Assembly: GCA_017416765.1 (NCBI GenBank)
Contig: JAFQBE010000023.1
Span: 1 to 43,136 of the forward strand
DNA: 43,136 bases
Origin: Clostridia bacterium
Lineage (GTDB): Bacteria; Bacillota; Clostridia; Oscillospirales; Acutalibacteraceae
Direction: 5' to 3'
The translations under genes were made by a program, and so were the position numbers. The notes under the pieces are model-generated. The model was not told where the DNA came from. It made no database searches and worked only from the letters and a program-made list of their open reading frames with translations. Below, piece after piece: positions 5,553 through 13,644 of this stretch; position 1 is the stretch's first letter, and each line of letters opens with the position of its first letter.

Positions 5553-7157
5553 TTATTTGTTCTGTGCTTCAAGCGCACGTTCTTCAAGGTATTCGTCGTA
5601 GGTTATCTTCTTGTCGTAGAAGCTGCCGGGTGTTACATCAATAAGTCTGTCGGCAACGGTCTGTATAAACTGGTGGTCGTGCGAAGTGAAAATAACGCTC
5701 TCGCTGAATTTCATAAGTCCTTCGTTGAGTGAAGCGATTGATTCAAGGTCGAGGTGGTTGGTCGGTTCATCAAGCATAAGCACATTTGCACCGCTGAGCA
5801 TCATTTTGCAAAGCATACAGCGCACTCTTTCGCCGCCGGAAAGCACCTTTGCTTTTTTCATTGCTTCTTCGCCCGAGAACATCATTCTGCCGAGCCAGCC
5901 GCGCACATCAGTTTCAAAAACAAGGTCGGAATAGCGGCGAATCCAGTCACAAAGGCTGTCTTCAACGCCGTCAAAGAACTCGCTGTTGTCACTGGGGAAG
6001 TATGAGCGTGAGGTTGTAACGCCCCACTTTATAAAACCTTCATCAGGTTCAATTTCTTCTGCAAGGATTTTAAGAAGTGTAGTTTTTGCAACTGTGTCTG
6101 TGCCTATAAGTGCAACCTTTTCGCGCGGAAGAATGGTGAAGGAAACATTGTCGAGTACCTTTTTACCGTCAATGGTTTTGCTGATGCCTGAAACTGTCAG
6201 CACTTCGTTACCGATTTCGCGGTCAGGCTTAAAGCTTATAAACGGGAAACGGCGGGAGGAAACAGGAATTTCTTCAACATTGATATTATCAAGCAGTTTT
6301 TTACGGCTTGTAGCCTGCTTTGATTTTGAAGCATTGGCACTGAAACGGGCAATGAATTCCTGCAATTCTTTGATTTTTGCTTCAGCCTTTTTGTTCTGCT
6401 CGCGAAGCTGACGCTGTGCCATCTGCGTATATTCGTACCAGAAATCGTAGTTACCTACGCTCATGGTAATCTTGCCGAAGTCAATGTCAACCGTATGCGT
6501 GCATACCTTGTTAAGAAAATGTCTGTCATGCGATACAACGATAACCGTGCTGTGCAGGTCAATAAGGAATTCTTCGAGCCAGTGTATGGCGTCCACATCA
6601 AGGTGGTTGGTAGGCTCGTCCATAAGCAGAATATCGGGCTGACCGAACAAAGCCTGCGCAAGAAGCACCTTAACCTTTATATCGTTGGGCAGGTTTTTCA
6701 TCTGCTCGTAGTGATATTCATTTGTGACGCCTAAACCGTTTAACAGTATTTCAGCATCGCTTTCCGCACTCCAGCCGTCCATTTCGGCAAAGATTTCTTC
6801 AAGCTCGCTGATGCGCATACCATCTTCTTCGGTAAATTCTTCTTTTGAGTAAAGGGCTTCCTTTTCGTCAATTATTTCGCAAAGCTTGGGGTTTCCGAGC
6901 AAAACCGTGCGGATAACATCGCAATCATCAAATGCGAAATGGTCCTGACGGAGTATGGAAAGTCTTTCACCGGGTGTGATTACAACCTCGCCCTTGTTGG
7001 GCTCAATTTCGCCGGATAGAATTTTAAGGAAGGTGGATTTGCCGGCACCGTTTGCACCGATAATGCCGTAGCAGTTGCCGCGTGTGAATGTAAGGTCAGC
7101 ACCCTGAAAAAGGGTTCTGCCGCCGTATTGAAGTGTAACATTAATTGCCTGAATCAA
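5553..7157 (-). CDS. ABC-F family ATPase (YkpA/YbiT type)
   Basis: Cytosolic ABC-F protein of 534 aa with two ATP-binding domains and no membrane part. This family acts on ribosomes, as translation factors or antibiotic-protection proteins. Seen: first Walker A GANGAGKST near residue 35, two Walker B/DEPTNHLD motifs, and the linker stretch RFSANASKSKQATSR typical of the YbiT/YkpA branch. A degenerate first signature (NLPND) and a second Walker A reading GTDTVAKTT are, as far as I recall, usual in clostridial members, not damage. The start is TTG at 7157, preceded by AAAGGA at 8 bases. It lies 14 bases downstream of murC, so they are probably cotranscribed. It resembles the housekeeping branch more than known resistance factors. 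Confidence 0.9.
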   Translation of the reverse strand: MIQAINVTLQYGGRTLFQGADLTFTRGNCYGIIGANGAGKSTFLKILSGEIEPNKGEVVITPGERLSILRQDHFAFDDCDVIRTVLLGNPKLCEIIDEKEALYSKEEFTEEDGMRISELEEIFAEMDGWSAESDAEILLNGLGVTNEYHYEQMKNLPNDIKVKVLLAQALFGQPDILLMDEPTNHLDVDAIHWLEEFLIDLHSTVIVVSHDRHFLNKVCTHTVDIDFGKITMSVGNYDFWYEYTQMAQRQLREQNKKAEAKIKELQEFIARFSANASKSKQATSRKKLLDNINVEEIPVSSRRFPFISFKPDREIGNEVLTVSGISKTIDGKKVLDNVSFTILPREKVALIGTDTVAKTTLLKILAEEIEPDEGFIKWGVTTSRSYFPSDNSEFFDGVEDSLCDWIRRYSDLVFETDVRGWLGRMMFSGEEAMKKAKVLSGGERVRCMLCKMMLSGANVLMLDEPTNHLDLESIASLNEGLMKFSESVIFTSHDHQFIQTVADRLIDVTPGSFYDKKITYDEYLEERALEAQNK

Positions 7158-7171
7158 TTTTTATATTCCTT

Positions 7172-8554
7172 TCAGTTGGTTTGATTATTCCACATATCTT
7201 TCATTATTTTAGCCGCTTTGTAAATATCGCCGCAGCCGAGGGTCAGCACAAGGTCGCCGTTTTCAGCATTGTCTGTAACATACTTTGCGACTTCGTCAAA
7301 GGTATTGAACCATACGCTGCCGGGGATTTTATCGGCAAGCTGGCTTGTATATACGCCAAGGGTGTTTACTTCGCGCGAACCCATGATTTCCGTCATTACA
7401 ACCCTGTCCGCAATCTGCAGTACCTTTGCAAAATCGTCCATAAGGTTATATGTTCTTGTGTAGGTAAAGGGCTGGAAAACTGCCCATACCTTATTGTAGC
7501 CCATTTCCTTTGCTGCATTTAGTGTAACTGCCAGCTCCGCGGGGTGGTGCGCGTAGTCGTCAACAACGGTTATGCCGCAGTATTCGCCAAGGCGCTCAAA
7601 GCGTCTGCCTGCACCGCCGAAGTTTTCAATTGGCTTAACACAGTCTTCAACAGCTATTCCGCTGACCCATGCCGCTGCAACTGCTGCAAGAGTGTTCAGC
7701 ACATTGTGTTCACCGGGTATGCCAAGCTTTACTGTTGAAATATTTTTGCCGTTGTGGCAGATATCGAATTTAGCGTAGCCGCGTTCAAAGCTGATGTTTT
7801 CGGGGTAGAAATCGCAATCAGGTGTGTTGCCGAAGGTTACAATCTGCTTGCCTTCAATGCCGTCAATTGCTTTCAGCACTTCGGGGTCGGACTTGTTTAC
7901 AACAAGTGTGCGTGTTGTAAGGTTACAGAACTTTCGGAATGAAGCAATAAGATTATCCATTGTTTTGAAATAATCCATGTGGTCTTCGTCAATGTTCAGA
8001 ATAACCGCAACATCAGGTGAGAGGTCAAGGAAGGTGTCAACAAATTCGCATGCCTCGCAAACAAGGTTTTCGCTTTTGCCAACTCTGCCGTTGGACTGTA
8101 TTAGCGGCAGTCTGCCGCCGATTACGGCACTCGGGTCACCGCCCGCTTCAATCATAATCTGTGTAAGCATGGAGGTGACGGTGGTTTTGCCGTGTGTACC
8201 GCTGATGCAAACGGCGTTATTGTAAATTCTTGTAATAGCGCCAAATAACTTTGAACGCTCAAAGGTGGGTATGCCCGAAGCCTTTGCCGCGCAAAGTTCG
8301 GGGTTATCGGGCAGAAGTGCAGCTGTATAAACTATCATTTCAGCGCCTTCAATGTTTTCTGCTTTCTGAGGCATACTGACAGGAATACCGAGCTTTCGTA
8401 TTCTGCCAAGCGGTTCACTTTCGTTTACATCTGAGCCGCTGACTTCATAGCCTTCAGCATGCATGATTTCTGCCAGCGGACACATACCGCTGCCGCCGAT
8501 ACCGATAAAATGTACACGTTTTATTTCTTTCAAGAGTTCGTCTATGGTTTTCAA
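7172..8554 (-). CDS. murC: UDP-N-acetylmuramate--L-alanine ligase MurC
   Basis: Cytosolic Mur ligase that adds L-alanine to UDP-N-acetylmuramate with ATP, the first amino-acid step of peptidoglycan precursor synthesis. Seen: N-terminal Rossmann motif HFIGIGGSGMCPLAEI, the central ATP loop GTHGKTTV, the NIDEDHMDY region, and the C-terminal domain with VVDDYAHHPAE. Length is about 460 aa, normal for MurC. I prefer the TTG at 8554 because AAAGGAG lies 11 bases before it; a GTG at 8584 in the same frame would lie upstream of that site. Followed by the ABC-F gene, and divergent from the dipicolinate genes. Confidence 0.95.
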   Translation of the reverse strand: MKTIDELLKEIKRVHFIGIGGSGMCPLAEIMHAEGYEVSGSDVNESEPLGRIRKLGIPVSMPQKAENIEGAEMIVYTAALLPDNPELCAAKASGIPTFERSKLFGAITRIYNNAVCISGTHGKTTVTSMLTQIMIEAGGDPSAVIGGRLPLIQSNGRVGKSENLVCEACEFVDTFLDLSPDVAVILNIDEDHMDYFKTMDNLIASFRKFCNLTTRTLVVNKSDPEVLKAIDGIEGKQIVTFGNTPDCDFYPENISFERGYAKFDICHNGKNISTVKLGIPGEHNVLNTLAAVAAAWVSGIAVEDCVKPIENFGGAGRRFERLGEYCGITVVDDYAHHPAELAVTLNAAKEMGYNKVWAVFQPFTYTRTYNLMDDFAKVLQIADRVVMTEIMGSREVNTLGVYTSQLADKIPGSVWFNTFDEVAKYVTDNAENGDLVLTLGCGDIYKAAKIMKDMWNNQTN

Positions 8555-8599
8555 AACGCTTTTCACTCCTTTAATATATATCACAAAAATATATTATAT

Positions 8600-8612
8600 C
8601 ACATATTATGTG
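8600..8612. promoter_or_regulatory. Dyad between murC and dpaA
   Basis: Perfect short palindrome CACATA-T-TATGTG in the AT-rich region between the divergent genes. It may be an operator, or part of a mother-cell sigma promoter; the evidence is weak. Confidence 0.25.
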
Positions 8613-8666
8613 GCAGGGCAAACTATTTTAATATATTGTTTTTAATATTCGGAAGGAAGGGGAAAA

Positions 8667-9500
8667 ATGAAAAGTTTTCTTTTTATTGGCGGAGATAAGC
8701 GCCGCAAGTTTGCTGTTGAATATATAAAGGCGGCAGGTTATAAGGTAACGGTTGCTGAAGATTGTGCGGACTTTGAAAATATGGCAAGAGAAGCCGATTA
8801 CATTGTTTTGCCTTTGCCGGTCAGCCGCGACGGTGTGAATGTCAATTCACCGCTGAGCATGGCTCCCGTATCGCTGAAAAGGGTGCTTCGTGCCGTTACT
8901 GACGGTAAAACGGTGTTTGCGGGTATGCCGGATGAGGAGTTTGCGGATAAATTGAGATGTAAAGGAGCAAAGCTTTACGATTATTACCAAAACGAAGCAC
9001 TGACTGTTTTTAATTCTGTTTCTACAGCCGAAGGTGTAATACATGAAATAATAGGTTCAACCGAAATAAATATTCAGGGTGCAAAAATGGCTCTGTTTGG
9101 CTATGGAAAGGCTGCTTCGGCTATAGCAAAGCGGCTGGTTGCACTTGGGGCTGAAGTGTGGGTATTTGCACGCAGTGAGCGGGACAGAGCTGCCGCAGAA
9201 TCTGATGGGTGTAAAGCTGTACACCTTAACAGAAAATCTGAATGTAATGTCGGGTTTGATGTGGTGGTCAATACCGTACCGTCGCTTGTGGTAACGGCAG
9301 ATTTTATTGAAAAGCTGCCGGCAAGTGCCTTGATAATAGAAATTGCCTCTGCACCCTACGGTGTGGATTTTTCAGCCGCGGAAGCCATTGGTATACGCAC
9401 GGTTAAAGCTCCGTCTTTGCCCGGCAGGTATGCACCCAAAAGTGCGGGCGAAGCAATAGCCCGAACAATACTCAACGCAATAAAGGAGGCAGAAAAATGA
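8667..9500 (+). CDS. dpaA: Dipicolinate synthase subunit A
   Basis: Makes dipicolinic acid, the calcium-chelating core compound of endospores, from the lysine-pathway intermediate dihydroxytetrahydrodipicolinate, in the mother cell together with subunit B. Seen: the N-terminal domain with IVLPLPVSRDG, then a NAD(P)-binding domain beginning ALFGYGKAASAIAKRL near residue 142, and the usual C-terminal APSLPGRYAPKSAG stretch. At 277 aa it is near the family's typical size. A strong purine-rich ribosome-binding site (GGAAGGAAGGGG) precedes the ATG. Its last 4 bases overlap dpaB. In Bacillus this operon is read by the late mother-cell sigma factor; I could not assign such a promoter here with confidence. 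Confidence 0.95.
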   Translation: MKSFLFIGGDKRRKFAVEYIKAAGYKVTVAEDCADFENMAREADYIVLPLPVSRDGVNVNSPLSMAPVSLKRVLRAVTDGKTVFAGMPDEEFADKLRCKGAKLYDYYQNEALTVFNSVSTAEGVIHEIIGSTEINIQGAKMALFGYGKAASAIAKRLVALGAEVWVFARSERDRAAAESDGCKAVHLNRKSECNVGFDVVVNTVPSLVVTADFIEKLPASALIIEIASAPYGVDFSAAEAIGIRTVKAPSLPGRYAPKSAGEAIARTILNAIKEAEK

Positions 9501-10069
9501 AAAACATTTCAATCGGCTTTGCGCTGTGCGGTTCGTTCTGTACCTTTGAAAAGGCAATAAAGCAAATGGAGAGGCTTGTTGCCGAGGGGGCAGCTGTTAC
9601 ACCGATTATGTCGCAGACGGCATACGCTACTGATACTCGGTTTGGTAAAGCTGCAGAGATAAATGAACGGATTGAAGCAATATGCAGTAAAAAAATTATA
9701 CACACAATAGCCGATGCGGAGCCGATAGGACCTAAAAAAATGTTTGATATTCTGCTTGTTGAACCGTGTACAGGCAATACACTCGGTAAATTGGCGCACG
9801 GAATAACCGATACCGCGGTTACAATGGCTTGCAAATCACACCTTCGCAACAGCCGTCCGCTGCTGCTTGCCGTATCCACAAACGATGCATTGAGCGGTTC
9901 GGCACAAAACATAGGCAGACTGCTCAATTATAAAAACATCTATTTTGTTCCCATGTGTCAGGACGATTACAAACTGAAACCGCGTTCAGTTGTTGCAGAT
10001 TTTTCGTATACCGTACCTGCTGTTATGTCTGCGCTTGAGGGCAAACAGCACCAGCCGGTATTCATATAA
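9497..10069 (+). CDS. dpaB: Dipicolinate synthase subunit B
   Basis: Flavoprotein-like partner of DpaA (190 aa, HFCD-type fold) required for dipicolinate synthesis during sporulation. Seen: the N-terminal IGFALCGSFCTFEKA nucleotide-loop region, the PIMSQTAY segment, EPCTGNTLGKLAHGITDTAVTMA, and LLLAVSTNDALSG, all characteristic of SpoVFB. The start codon sits in an ATGA overlap with dpaA after AAAGGAGG, so the two are translationally coupled. With spoIIE in the same window it supports a spore-forming host. Confidence 0.95.
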   Translation: MKNISIGFALCGSFCTFEKAIKQMERLVAEGAAVTPIMSQTAYATDTRFGKAAEINERIEAICSKKIIHTIADAEPIGPKKMFDILLVEPCTGNTLGKLAHGITDTAVTMACKSHLRNSRPLLLAVSTNDALSGSAQNIGRLLNYKNIYFVPMCQDDYKLKPRSVVADFSYTVPAVMSALEGKQHQPVFI

Positions 10070-10139
10070 AATAATTATTGAAATTTTATTACAAATATAC
10101 TACAATATCGTTGAATTATTTTTTAAGGATTTTTTAATA

Positions 10140-11744
10140 ATGATAAGACTTAATCAGATTAAATTACCGCTTGATGCGGACGAAAAAGCGCTTGTTGCCG
10201 CAGCGGCTAAGGCTTTGCGCTGTCCCGCGCGCAGAATAACCGCTGTAGAGGTTGCGAGGCGTGCTGTTGATTCCCGCAAAAAGAGCGAAGTGCATTTTGT
10301 TTATCACCTGAATGTAACTGTTGACGGTGACGAAGCGGAGTTTATTGCACGCGCCAAGCCCGGTGTTGCGGAAAAATACACGCCGTTCAGTTATGTACTG
10401 CCCGAAAATAAGCGTACATCATCGCTACGTCCCGTTGTTGTCGGCTTTGGTCCTGCGGGTATTTTTGCGGCGCAGACTCTTGCCAAAGCAGGCTTGAAGC
10501 CTGTAGTGCTTGAACGCGGCGACTCGGTCGAAAACCGCACAAGGGCAGTAAAAACCTTCTGGGAAGAAAAAGTGCTTGATGAAAACAGCAATGTTCAGTT
10601 TGGCGAGGGCGGCGCCGGTACATTTTCCGACGGTAAACTGACTACAGGCATTAAGGATACGCTCTGCCGTCAGGTATTTCTTGAGTTTGCGCGCCACGGC
10701 GCACCACAGGAGATACTCTGGTCTGCAACACCCCATATAGGTACGGATAAGCTTGGCGGTGTTGTTAAATCCATGCGTGAAGAAATTATTGCCATGGGCG
10801 GCGAGGTGAATTTCCGTTGCCGTCTGACAGGGCTTATTGTTGCCAACGGCTTTATTCACGGCGTGGTTTATGAGGATGAATGCGGCAACACAAAAGAGCT
10901 TGAAACCGATACTCTTATTTTAGCTATCGGTCATTCCGCGCGTGATACGGTTGAAATGCTGTATGAAAGCGGAATTAAAATGATTCAGAAGCCGTTTTCG
11001 GTCGGTACAAGAATTGAGCATCCGCGCGAGATGATAGACCGCTCCCAGTACGGCGATTTTGCGGGCCACCCCGCACTTGGTGCGGCAAACTATAAGCTTT
11101 CCTGTCATCCGCAGGGTGGAAGGGGAGCGTACACCTTTTGTATGTGTCCGGGCGGTACGGTTGTTGCCGCTTCAAGCGAAAAGGGCAGAATGGTGGTAAA
11201 CGGAATGAGCGAATATGCGCGTGACGGCGAAAATTCCAACTCCGCGATACTTGTAGGAATAAATCCCGAGGATTTCGGCAGTGAACATCCGCTTGCCGGT
11301 ATGCATTTACAGCGCGAAATTGAAAGCAAAGCGTTTGAACTCGGCGGCGGTGATTATAAAGCACCTGCACAGCTTGTGGGTGATTTCCTTAACAATCAGC
11401 CTTCCGAAAAGTTAGGCTCTGTTCGCCCGAGCTGTCCGACAGGTGTAACACCGTCGGATATAAGGCTTTGCTTGCCGCAGAAGGTTACCGATACAATAGC
11501 CGATGCACTTGTAAAAATGGACAGACAGCTCAAGGGCTTTGCTTTGCCCGATGCTGTGTTGACCGCCCCCGAAAGCAGGTCATCTTCTCCTGTAAGAATT
11601 ACAAGGGATGAATATTACCAATGCAATATCGGCGGCATTTATCCCTGCGGCGAGGGTGCAGGCTATGCGGGCGGAATTGTTTCCGCCGGTGTTGACGGCA
11701 TACGCTGTGCCGAAGCTGTGTTAAGTAACGAAAGCAATTTTTGA
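10140..11744 (+). CDS. FAD-dependent dehydrogenase (COG2509-like)
   Basis: A 534-aa flavoprotein of unknown substrate. Seen: an N-terminal domain of about 95 residues resembling the cap of this family (KALRCPARRITAVEVARRAVDSRKK), then the FAD-binding GFGPAG at 102-107 with the acidic end VVLERGDS, a conserved NVQFGEGGAGTFSDGKL, CPGGTVVAA, and a C-terminal GEGAGYAGGIVSAGVDG FAD contact. I chose ATG 10140 because AAGGA precedes it; the in-frame extension upstream overlaps dpaB in another frame and looks noncoding. It follows dpaB by 70 bases on the same strand and may share its transcript. The family is widespread in Clostridia; its reaction has not been settled. Confidence 0.88.
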   Translation: MIRLNQIKLPLDADEKALVAAAAKALRCPARRITAVEVARRAVDSRKKSEVHFVYHLNVTVDGDEAEFIARAKPGVAEKYTPFSYVLPENKRTSSLRPVVVGFGPAGIFAAQTLAKAGLKPVVLERGDSVENRTRAVKTFWEEKVLDENSNVQFGEGGAGTFSDGKLTTGIKDTLCRQVFLEFARHGAPQEILWSATPHIGTDKLGGVVKSMREEIIAMGGEVNFRCRLTGLIVANGFIHGVVYEDECGNTKELETDTLILAIGHSARDTVEMLYESGIKMIQKPFSVGTRIEHPREMIDRSQYGDFAGHPALGAANYKLSCHPQGGRGAYTFCMCPGGTVVAASSEKGRMVVNGMSEYARDGENSNSAILVGINPEDFGSEHPLAGMHLQREIESKAFELGGGDYKAPAQLVGDFLNNQPSEKLGSVRPSCPTGVTPSDIRLCLPQKVTDTIADALVKMDRQLKGFALPDAVLTAPESRSSSPVRITRDEYYQCNIGGIYPCGEGAGYAGGIVSAGVDGIRCAEAVLSNESNF

Positions 11745-11756
11745 CTGATAATTGAT

Positions 11757-11793
11757 AAAGGATAACTCCCCAAAGAGCTATCCTTTATTTTTA
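11757..11793 (+). terminator. Terminator after the FAD-dependent dehydrogenase
   Basis: Stem AAAGGATA / TATCCTTT extended inward by CTC/GAG, followed by ATTTTTAT. It lies between convergent genes. Confidence 0.8.
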
Positions 11794-11806
11794 TACTTTT
11801 GCAAAT

Positions 11807-12988
11807 TTATACAATATCAAATCTCCAGTTTATGATTTGATAGCCCAAATCAACAGAGGTGAAGTTACCATGGCTTTTTGCATATTCACCGTGCTGTATA
11901 TCGTCAAACGGCAAAGCGCCTTTTGATAAAATATCATTTGTGACAAATTTGAAAATTGTCTGATACAGTTTATCGTTCTCTTTTCCGTTGGCAAAACGAA
12001 TTTTACAGCAGTTGTTGAGCTTTAGACCGTGAACCTCATCTATTCCGCAGCCTGCAACGGCAATAAGGTTATCTTTTTCAAATACACTGTATTCAAGGTT
12101 ATTTTCGTCAAGGTAATCCTGCTCGTTGAGCAGGTGTCTGACATATCCGTCCTTTCTGCCGTTTGCCCATTTTTTTATTGCTTTTTTATCTTTTGCGGTA
12201 AGAAGGCGAACAGATAAATTATCGGGTAATGAACATTCAAAAGGTTCACCGGAATATATCGCTTGCGGTGTGACCTTCAGATTTTCTGTAACACCGTAAG
12301 ATTTAAGGGTATCTTTAATTACCGTTTCATCTTTATACGAATAAAAGGCTTTTCTTTGTCCAAAGCGTTTTATCCAATCGGCTAAAAGTTTAAAATTGTC
12401 AGTCTGCATTTCAAGATAACTGCCGCCGTTCATATCATCACCAATGCCGATAAAGCCGTTTTTAAAATTTCCGTCGGGTGCAGCAATAATAAGTCCGCAG
12501 TATTTTACAGTTGTGCAGAAATATCCGTACCGTTTTGCATCTTTGTCAAGCAGATAATCAATTGCTTCATTGGAATCAACCGCTTTAAAATCCGGGTTGT
12601 TATGTAGAAATCGTGCGGCAACGGTTTGGTCAGTTATTTCTCCCATATACATCATTTTATCTTTATTAACCGTGCGGTATTCACTTGGTGTGATACCGTA
12701 CTTTTTCTTAAACGCTTTTGTAAAGCCTTCGTGAGAATCGTAGCCGATTTCAAATGCAATATCGACCACCGATTTATCCGTTGTGCGAAGCAGAAAAGCG
12801 GCTTGCTTCAAGCGGATATAACTGATATATGCCGTAACGGTAAAGCCTGTGTGCGAAAGAAAAATGCGGTTGAAATAGTCAATTGAAAAGCCTGCATTTT
12901 TTGCAACCGTTTCAACCGATATTCCGTTTTCGGTTGCGTTTTGCTTTGCAAAATTTACAGCCTTTAAAATAAGTTCTGTGTTTTCCAT
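11807..12988 (-). CDS. AraC-type regulator with unidentified C-terminal domain
   Basis: A 393-aa protein. Residues about 1-105 form an AraC/XylS DNA-binding domain with both helix-turn-helix units: ISVETVAKNAGFSIDYFNRIF, and VVDIAFEIGYDSHEGFTKAF followed by YGITPSEYR. The domain is at the N-terminus rather than the usual C-terminus. Residues about 110-240 and 245-393 do not match a ligand domain I know. The last 140 or so (from VRLLTAKDKKAIKKW) faintly resemble a GNAT fold, with an AVAGCGI strand. GGGAG precedes the ATG. The next gene upstream on the same strand encodes a GNAT acetyltransferase and may be regulated by it. DNA binding is firm; the signal is unknown. Confidence 0.8.
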   Translation of the reverse strand: MENTELILKAVNFAKQNATENGISVETVAKNAGFSIDYFNRIFLSHTGFTVTAYISYIRLKQAAFLLRTTDKSVVDIAFEIGYDSHEGFTKAFKKKYGITPSEYRTVNKDKMMYMGEITDQTVAARFLHNNPDFKAVDSNEAIDYLLDKDAKRYGYFCTTVKYCGLIIAAPDGNFKNGFIGIGDDMNGGSYLEMQTDNFKLLADWIKRFGQRKAFYSYKDETVIKDTLKSYGVTENLKVTPQAIYSGEPFECSLPDNLSVRLLTAKDKKAIKKWANGRKDGYVRHLLNEQDYLDENNLEYSVFEKDNLIAVAGCGIDEVHGLKLNNCCKIRFANGKENDKLYQTIFKFVTNDILSKGALPFDDIQHGEYAKSHGNFTSVDLGYQIINWRFDIV

Positions 12989-13086
12989 TTATAACATCTC
13001 CCTGAATATAATGATGCGTAAAAACCGGTCCTTACAACACCATTATATCTGTAAAAGAAAATGTTTTCTTGAACAAAAACGGTTTA

Positions 13087-13524
13087 TTATTTAAGCGCCT
13101 TTTTAAAGCATATAACGCGGTTTGCTTCTTCAAATCCCATTGCCAAATGAAAATTAAAGCTGTTTGTATTGTCAAGTTCGCAATCACTTGCAAATTCAGT
13201 ACATCCTTTTTCTTTTGCCCATAGTTCACACTCATTTAGCAGTTCTTTTGCATAACCTTTATGCTGATGGTTTGGAGCTACAAATATTCCCTCCAGATAT
13301 CCTACGGGAGAGGTGTGTGTTCCTTCTACATAATCGTGACGAAGCTGGCACTGCGCAAAACCTATAGGGGTACTGCCAATATATTTAATAAAGCAAACGG
13401 CATCTTTGTTATTTACAATTTCAGCAAAATCTGCATCAAGTTCTGCTAATGTGTGGTTGCTCCACATTTGCATTGCCAATTCTGCTAAAACCAAGGTGTC
13501 ATTTTTAGTTGCGGTTTTAATCAT
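13087..13524 (-). CDS. AAC(6')-I-like aminoglycoside N-acetyltransferase (GNAT)
   Basis: A 145-aa GNAT-fold acetyltransferase using acetyl-CoA. The middle and end, EGTHTSPVGYLEGIFV ... GYAKELLNECELWAKEKGC and TEFASDCELDNTNSFNFH, closely follow the AAC(6')-I family that acetylates the 6' amino group of aminoglycosides, including the TSPVGxLEG strand and the TEFASDxxLDN motif. Length equals the family norm. GGAG lies a few bases before the ATG. It stands upstream of, and on the same strand as, an AraC-type regulator. No mobile element is near it, so it looks like a resident chromosomal gene. Whether it confers resistance or has a different amine substrate cannot be told from sequence. Confidence 0.82.
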   Translation of the reverse strand: MIKTATKNDTLVLAELAMQMWSNHTLAELDADFAEIVNNKDAVCFIKYIGSTPIGFAQCQLRHDYVEGTHTSPVGYLEGIFVAPNHQHKGYAKELLNECELWAKEKGCTEFASDCELDNTNSFNFHLAMGFEEANRVICFKKALK

Positions 13525-13603
13525 ATGCTTTTCTCCGTTGTAAAAAAATATGGAAACTGACTATTATTATACCCTTTTGAGTATTAAAAACAATACATAA
13601 CGC

Positions 13604-13637
13604 AAAAATGAACTACCGAACAGGTAGTTCATTTTTG
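13604..13637 (-). terminator. Terminator after the degenerate P-type ATPase gene
   Basis: Perfect 14-bp inverted repeat AAAAATGAACTACC / GGTAGTTCATTTTT around a 5-nt loop, with U-tracts in both directions. It lies just beyond the minus-strand stop at 13645. Confidence 0.88.
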
Positions 13638-13644
13638 TAAAAAG

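Noticed and set aside
5553-7157. Degenerate signature and second Walker A motif of the ABC-F protein as signs of a dead enzyme
   Set aside because: As far as I know these variants are usual in the clostridial YkpA/YbiT branch, and the frame is intact.
9990-10139. N-terminal extension of the FAD-dependent dehydrogenase overlapping dpaB
   Set aside because: It lies in another frame of dpaB, has no ribosome-binding site, and the family normally begins near the ATG at 10140.
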